Shown one piece after another: positions 61,133 through 64,000 of a DNA stretch of 64,000 nt. Where the stretch lies: the NCBI GenBank assembly GCA_017308235.1, contig JAFKFL010000033.1, positions 1 through 64,000 on the forward strand, in the 5' to 3' direction. This DNA comes from Alphaproteobacteria bacterium (GTDB taxonomy: Bacteria; Pseudomonadota; Alphaproteobacteria; Reyranellales; Reyranellaceae). The notes beneath the pieces were generated by a model. It did no database searches. It had not been told where the DNA came from and saw only the letters and a program-made list of their open reading frames with translations. Position numbers and translations under genes: made by a program. The first letter of the stretch is position 1; every line of letters begins with the position of its first letter.

Positions 61133-61543
61133 ATGCCCGACTCCGGTTACACACCGAGCAATTTGGAGGAGCCGCGCGGCCAGTTGGCCTCGCGCGTTCT
61201 TGCCATGCCCACGGACACCAATCCCAAGGGCGACATCTTCGGTGGCTGGATCATGTCGATCATGGACATGGCCGGTAAAATGTCTGCCACCACGGTCGCC
61301 AATGGCCGCGTCGTTACGGTTGCCGTCGACCGGATCGTCTTCCGCGAGCCAGTCAAAGTCGGCGATGTCGTCTGCTGCTACACCGAAACGTTGCGTGTCG
61401 GACGTTCCTCGGTAACGCTCTCCATCGAGGTCTGGACCCTGCGCCAGGGCCAGGGAGATCGGGTCAAGGTGACCGATGCGGTCTTCACCTTTGTCGCCAT
61501 CGACGATGACGGCCGGCCACGGCCAATCGATGGGAAAGCCTGA
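61133..61543 (+). CDS. Acyl-CoA thioesterase (hot-dog fold, YciA-like)
   Basis: A 136-residue hot-dog thioesterase. It has the characteristic MPTDTNPKGDIFGGWIMSIMD (split at about 24-44) with the catalytic Asp, followed by the DRIVFREPVKVGDVV strand. It hydrolyses short- to medium-chain acyl-CoA. The start ATG at 61133 has GGAGAA upstream; a TTG 15 bases earlier is less likely. A clean intrinsic terminator follows at 61545, so it is a monocistronic unit. Confidence 0.87.
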   Translation: MPDSGYTPSNLEEPRGQLASRVLAMPTDTNPKGDIFGGWIMSIMDMAGKMSATTVANGRVVTVAVDRIVFREPVKVGDVVCCYTETLRVGRSSVTLSIEVWTLRQGQGDRVKVTDAVFTFVAIDDDGRPRPIDGKA

Positions 61544-61544
61544 T

Positions 61545-61570
61545 AGTTCGCACGGGCGAACTTTCTTTTT
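61545..61570 (+). terminator. Intrinsic terminator after the thioesterase gene
   Basis: A perfect 7-bp stem AGTTCGC/GCGAACT (61545-61551 and 61556-61562) with the four-base loop ACGG is followed by TTCTTTTT. It begins one base after the thioesterase stop. It is the clearest intrinsic terminator in the window. Confidence 0.85.
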
Positions 61571-61592
61571 CGCCTTAACAACGCGACGGCAC

Positions 61593-61625
61593 CCACCAGA
61601 AAGCATAGAATAAATGTTCTGGTGG
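61593..61625. repeat. 9-bp inverted repeat upstream of the DUF2189 gene
   Basis: CCACCAGAA (61593-61601) and TTCTGGTGG (61617-61625) are perfect inverted repeats around a 15-base AT-rich spacer. The site lies 100 bases upstream of the DUF2189 start codon and could be an operator or a second hairpin backing up the terminator. No T-run follows, so a regulatory site is the more likely reading. Confidence 0.5.
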
Positions 61626-61724
61626 TTGAGTAATTGGTTCGCGGCTCCTTTGTGACCGGCGAAAAAACGTGCGTCGACCACGAATGGCCGCACCTTCGGA
61701 CTGTCGTTCCGGGAGGAAGACGCT

Positions 61725-62597
61725 ATGGCCATACATCAAATCCGAAATCCGATCGAATGGGGTTGGGATCAGCTCAAGCGTACCGGCCACGCCATGGATG
61801 CGGCCGCACATACCGTCGAGGGCACATGGGAAGCGCGCGATGCGGCACCGCTCGTGGTGCGGCGCATCGGAGCGGCCGACCTGCGCGAAGTGTTGCGCAA
61901 GGGCTTCGAGGATTTCGGCGCCTACCGTACCGACGTGATCTTCCTCTGCCTCTTCTACCCTATTGCCGGCATCGTGCTGTCTCGCTTCATCGTCGGCAAC
62001 GGGATGCTCCAGCTCCTTTTCCCGCTGGTGTCGGGCTTCGCGATCATCGCCCCGTTCTTCGCGGTCGGCCTCTATGAAATGAGCCGGCGCCGCGAGAGGG
62101 GCGTCACCAACGGCTGGGCCGATGCCTTTGGCGTGGCGTCCTCGCCTGCCCTCGGCCAGATCGTGGTGATGGGCCTGCTATTGGCCGCCCTGCTCGCCCT
62201 TTGGCTGTTCGCCGCCCACTTCATCTATTTGCTGAGCTTCGGGCCGGAGCCGCCGGAGTCGTTGAACGGCTTTGCCAAGGAAGTGCTCACCACATCCGCC
62301 GGCTGGACGATGATCGTTGTCGGCATCGGCGTGGGCTTCCTGTTCGCACTGGTCGCGGCCGTCATCAGCGTCGTCTCCTTTCCCTTGCTGCTCGACCGTC
62401 ATGTCGGCGTCATGACGGCGATCAAGACGTCCGTGAGCGTCGTGCGCGCCAATCCCGGCACAATGGCGTTGTGGGGCATAATGATCGTTATCGGGCTCGT
62501 GCTGGGCGCAATTCCCTTGCTGCTGGGGCTTGCAATCGTGCTGCCAGTCCTGGGCCACGCGACCTGGCATCTCTATCGCAAGGTCCTGTTACGCTGA
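61725..62597 (+). CDS. DUF2189 domain membrane protein
   Basis: A 290-residue inner-membrane protein. A cytoplasmic N-terminus of about 60 residues is followed by about six hydrophobic segments (near 71-90, 98-118, 150-175, 195-225, 245-265 and 268-285). It matches DUF2189 by the GFEDFGAYRTDVIFLCLFYP region, the YEMSRRRERG loop (about 118-127) and the FPLLLDRHVGVMTAIKTSV segment. Function is unknown for the family. The ATG follows GGGAGGAAG. Confidence 0.85.
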   Translation: MAIHQIRNPIEWGWDQLKRTGHAMDAAAHTVEGTWEARDAAPLVVRRIGAADLREVLRKGFEDFGAYRTDVIFLCLFYPIAGIVLSRFIVGNGMLQLLFPLVSGFAIIAPFFAVGLYEMSRRRERGVTNGWADAFGVASSPALGQIVVMGLLLAALLALWLFAAHFIYLLSFGPEPPESLNGFAKEVLTTSAGWTMIVVGIGVGFLFALVAAVISVVSFPLLLDRHVGVMTAIKTSVSVVRANPGTMALWGIMIVIGLVLGAIPLLLGLAIVLPVLGHATWHLYRKVLLR

Positions 62598-62676
62598 TGG
62601 CACGACCACAGACCTGAACTGCGACGGCCCTCGTGCTCCTTGCGAAGGCCGATAACCGCAGTCATTGAGGACCTCC

Positions 62677-62865
62677 ATGCACGCGTTGTGGACGGCGATC
62701 ATTTATTTCGGAACCTTCTTGATCCTTGGTCTGGGAGCGAAAGTCGCCCTTAACCGGTGGACCCAGCGCCATGACGTCGATCTCTCCAGCATCCAGGCCC
62801 AGGCCGGACCCCATCGCCGAAAGCGCTCCATGTTCCTCCTAGGCACCTGGCGCACCGAGGATTGA
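62677..62865 (+). CDS. Small single-pass membrane protein
   Basis: A 62-residue protein. One hydrophobic helix at about residues 4-22 (WTAIIYFGTFLILGLGAKV) is followed by a basic, polar tail with HRRKR near 47. GAGG lies seven bases before the ATG at 62677. I do not recognise the family. It lies between the DUF2189 and VOC genes on the same strand; the upstream 79 bases contain a variant of the GCGAAGGCCG...CCGCAG repeat. Confidence 0.6.
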   Translation: MHALWTAIIYFGTFLILGLGAKVALNRWTQRHDVDLSSIQAQAGPHRRKRSMFLLGTWRTED

Positions 62866-62939
62866 ATCGCAAAAACCGCTCCCGCGATTGGACTCTGGCC
62901 CCACCTCGGGGCGTAGGATCCGATCCAAGGAGTATCCGA

Positions 62940-63377
62940 ATGGCCTTGAAACATATCGATCATGTGACGGTCGTGGTCGCCGACCTTGCCGCGGCCCAGC
63001 GTTTCTTCAGTTTGCTTGGCTTCAAGGAGGACAAGGCGGTGGTGATCAGTGGTCCGGTCATGGACCATTACATGGGGGTGCCAGGGATCGAAGCCGACCA
63101 CGTCACGCTGATCATGGTGGACGCCAACCCGCGATGCGAGGTCCAGCTTCTGCATTACCGCCAACCCACGCCGCGTTCGGACCCCAATGCAGATCGGCTG
63201 GATCGCCTTGGTTACAATCACATGTGCTTCGCCGTCTCCGACATCGACGAGATGATCGAGCGGCTGACCAAGGCTGGCGTGCGGCTGCGCAACGAGCCGA
63301 TGACCTTCCATGACCGCAAGCTGGTCTTCCTCGAAGGGCCCGAGGGGGTCACGGTGGAGCTTGCTGAGTGGCGATAG
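62940..63377 (+). CDS. VOC-superfamily protein
   Basis: A 145-residue glyoxalase-fold protein. Module 1 is LKHIDHVTVVVADLAAAQRFF (split over residues 3-22), with a His at the metal position; module 2 is NHMCFAVSDIDEMIERLTKAG (about 94-114), ending EGPEGVTVELAEW with the metal Glu. These placements suggest an active metal site, as in lactoylglutathione lyase or methylmalonyl-CoA epimerase relatives. The start ATG at 62940 follows AAGGAG; 26 extra residues upstream are not family-like. Confidence 0.85.
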   Translation: MALKHIDHVTVVVADLAAAQRFFSLLGFKEDKAVVISGPVMDHYMGVPGIEADHVTLIMVDANPRCEVQLLHYRQPTPRSDPNADRLDRLGYNHMCFAVSDIDEMIERLTKAGVRLRNEPMTFHDRKLVFLEGPEGVTVELAEWR

Positions 63378-63397
63378 CCGACTTGGAAGTCGTCCAC

Positions 63398-63417
63398 GGG
63401 GGTCTTCGACGGAAACA
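63398..63417 (+). repeat. Isolated copy of the CTTCGAC-type repeat
   Basis: The segment GGGGTCTTCGACGGAAACAG matches the copy at 51128-51149 (GCGGCCTTCGACAGGAAACGG) with a few changes. It lies 20 bases after the VOC stop and 113 bases before the next start codon. A third, more distant copy shows the element is dispersed and not tied only to the Rrf2 locus. Confidence 0.45.
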
Positions 63418-63529
63418 GCAGGAGTCTGTACAGCGAACGAAGATGGAACCGTAAATCAACTACTTACACGGCGACGCTACTTAAAGTAATATCTGAGCTA
63501 CGCGACGGTGTAGCAGAGGTGGCGTCTCA

Positions 63530-63742
63530 ATGACTGACTATAAGTCCAAGCAGGAGCGAGATTTTATTCTCGCTGACGACCGCTACCCGGTATCAGCGGA
63601 GGAAACGCCGCGTCCCGGAGGCGAAATCACCGTGCAAGAATTCCTGGAGGCATCTGAGCCCGACCGGACCTTGATGATCCTCGCGGCGCTCCAGGCATCA
63701 CCCCGCCTCCGTACATGGCTGAAGCAGCGGCAGGTTCACTGA
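63530..63742 (+). CDS. Small hypothetical protein
   Basis: A 70-residue soluble, charged protein. The N-terminal half is acidic and polar (SKQERDFILADDRYPVS); the C-terminal half is predicted helical, LMILAALQASPRLRTWLKQR. I do not recognise it. Codon use is less GC-biased than in the neighbours, and the 152-base upstream region is also comparatively AT-rich, with an ACTTAAAGT palindrome and a GCTAC...GTAGC repeat (63497-63514). It may be a recent acquisition. Confidence 0.55.
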   Translation: MTDYKSKQERDFILADDRYPVSAEETPRPGGEITVQEFLEASEPDRTLMILAALQASPRLRTWLKQRQVH

Positions 63743-63779
63743 TCCTCGGCCGTTACGCGCAGATCTCGTCGGCTTGCCG

Positions 63780-64000
63780 CTAGCTCCGTTGAGCTGAGCC
63801 GCCAAGCACAAGGCCCATGACGATGGCCAAGCCTGCGACGCCCAACAAGAAGGCGATCAAGGGTGCACCGCCCAGGAAAGCCAGGGCGAGGCAGACCAGC
63901 ACCAGTGCGATGTGGAGTACTGAGAACAGGACGAGTCGTTCGAACGTCACGTAGGAACGCCAGTGAGCACGCATCTCCTCGGCAGCAATGGTATCAGCCA
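63780..64000 (-). CDS. Probable aa3-type cytochrome c oxidase subunit IV, 5' edge cut by one base
   Basis: A small membrane protein of about 73 residues. The frame stays open past the internal ATG at 63974 to the window edge, giving ADTIAAEEMRAHWRSYVTFERL; the first codon is nTG with n just outside the window, so an ATG start at 64001 is very likely. Two hydrophobic segments (about 24-44 and 46-66) follow. The short acidic N-terminus, aromatic pre-helix and small size resemble PF07835-type subunit IV, which usually has one helix, so the assignment is tentative. Confidence 0.5.
   Translation of the reverse strand, partial: ADTIAAEEMRAHWRSYVTFERLVLFSVLHIALVLVCLALAFLGGAPLIAFLLGVAGLAIVMGLVLGGSAQRS

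Noticed and set aside
63497-63514. Inverted repeat GCTAC-N8-GTAGC upstream of the small orphan gene.
   Set aside because: Only five bases per arm; not distinguishable from chance, so not listed as a separate site.
1-64000. tRNA or rRNA genes, CRISPR arrays, insertion sequences, phage genes or replication origin.
   Set aside because: No cloverleaf-type sequence, repeat-spacer pattern, transposase, integrase or DnaA-box cluster was recognised by eye; tRNAscan-SE and Infernal runs would be the decisive check.

Overview
The window is high-GC, densely packed bacterial chromosome. It suggests a soil or water alphaproteobacterium, possibly Rhodospirillales or Reyranella-like, although no rRNA is present to fix the taxonomy. 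The signs are a Liv-type transporter operon with a built-in acyl-CoA synthetase, an erpA-xth pair, Bug-type solute receptors, a form II CoxL-like enzyme, many acyl-CoA enzymes and GSTs, and a probable aa3 oxidase subunit IV at the right edge. I see no tRNA, rRNA, CRISPR array, insertion sequence or prophage. No gene-free stretch exceeds 300 bases.

Layout, left to right. 1-5123 (minus): CO-dehydrogenase-like genes coxG, a 41-residue membrane peptide, coxS and coxL (cut by the left edge), with a GH17 membrane protein upstream. 5184-8030 (minus): M14-like peptidase, SDR, quinone oxidoreductase. 8138-10075 (plus): MaoC hydratase, CitE-like lyase, ExoD. 10093-13474 (minus): acyl-CoA dehydrogenase, DUF4392 glutamate-cyclase-like protein, PaaK-like ligase. 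13706-20563 (plus): livG, acyl-CoA synthetase, livH, livM, livJ, livF. 20714-21842 (plus): erpA, xth. 21850-26876 (minus): SDR, RlmD/TrmA-type methyltransferase, class 3 asparaginase, PP2C phosphatase, P450.

26938-29408 (plus) holds a truncated adenylate-forming protein lacking its P-loop lysine, followed by a complete acyl-CoA ligase. 29415-33093 holds a cupin, a GST, a GNAT gene with an aromatic-codon leader peptide and attenuator, an MBL hydrolase and a DapA-family aldolase. 33153-39078 holds an amidase and RluA on plus, and on minus a NEW3-protein/ABC-2 transporter operon ending in a gene that seems to start with CTG. 39177-42333 (minus): GST, Zn-alcohol dehydrogenase, uracil-DNA glycosylase, alpha/beta hydrolase.

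42367-47638 is the most coherent catabolic locus: an IclR regulator diverges from a Rieske oxygenase, a glutamine-synthetase-like ligase, an ABM monooxygenase, a Bug receptor and cutA. Family knowledge suggests amine catabolism through a gamma-glutamyl intermediate. 47635-52939 holds a nitronate monooxygenase/LysR pair, an Rrf2 regulator with a methyltransferase flanked by clusters of an 11-base repeat, a VOC protein and a second amidase. 52946-60972 holds a PLD-type lipoprotein, then a Bug receptor, MetE-like methyltransferase, GMC oxidoreductase, NHL protein and D-2-hydroxyacid dehydrogenase. 61133-64000 holds a thioesterase with a clear terminator, a DUF2189 membrane protein, small proteins and another VOC protein.

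The strongest candidate for an undescribed system is the attenuator at 31054-31190. A consensus sigma70 promoter drives an apparently leaderless 16-codon peptide with consecutive Trp-Tyr-Phe codons, followed by mutually exclusive hairpins ahead of a GNAT acetyltransferase gene.
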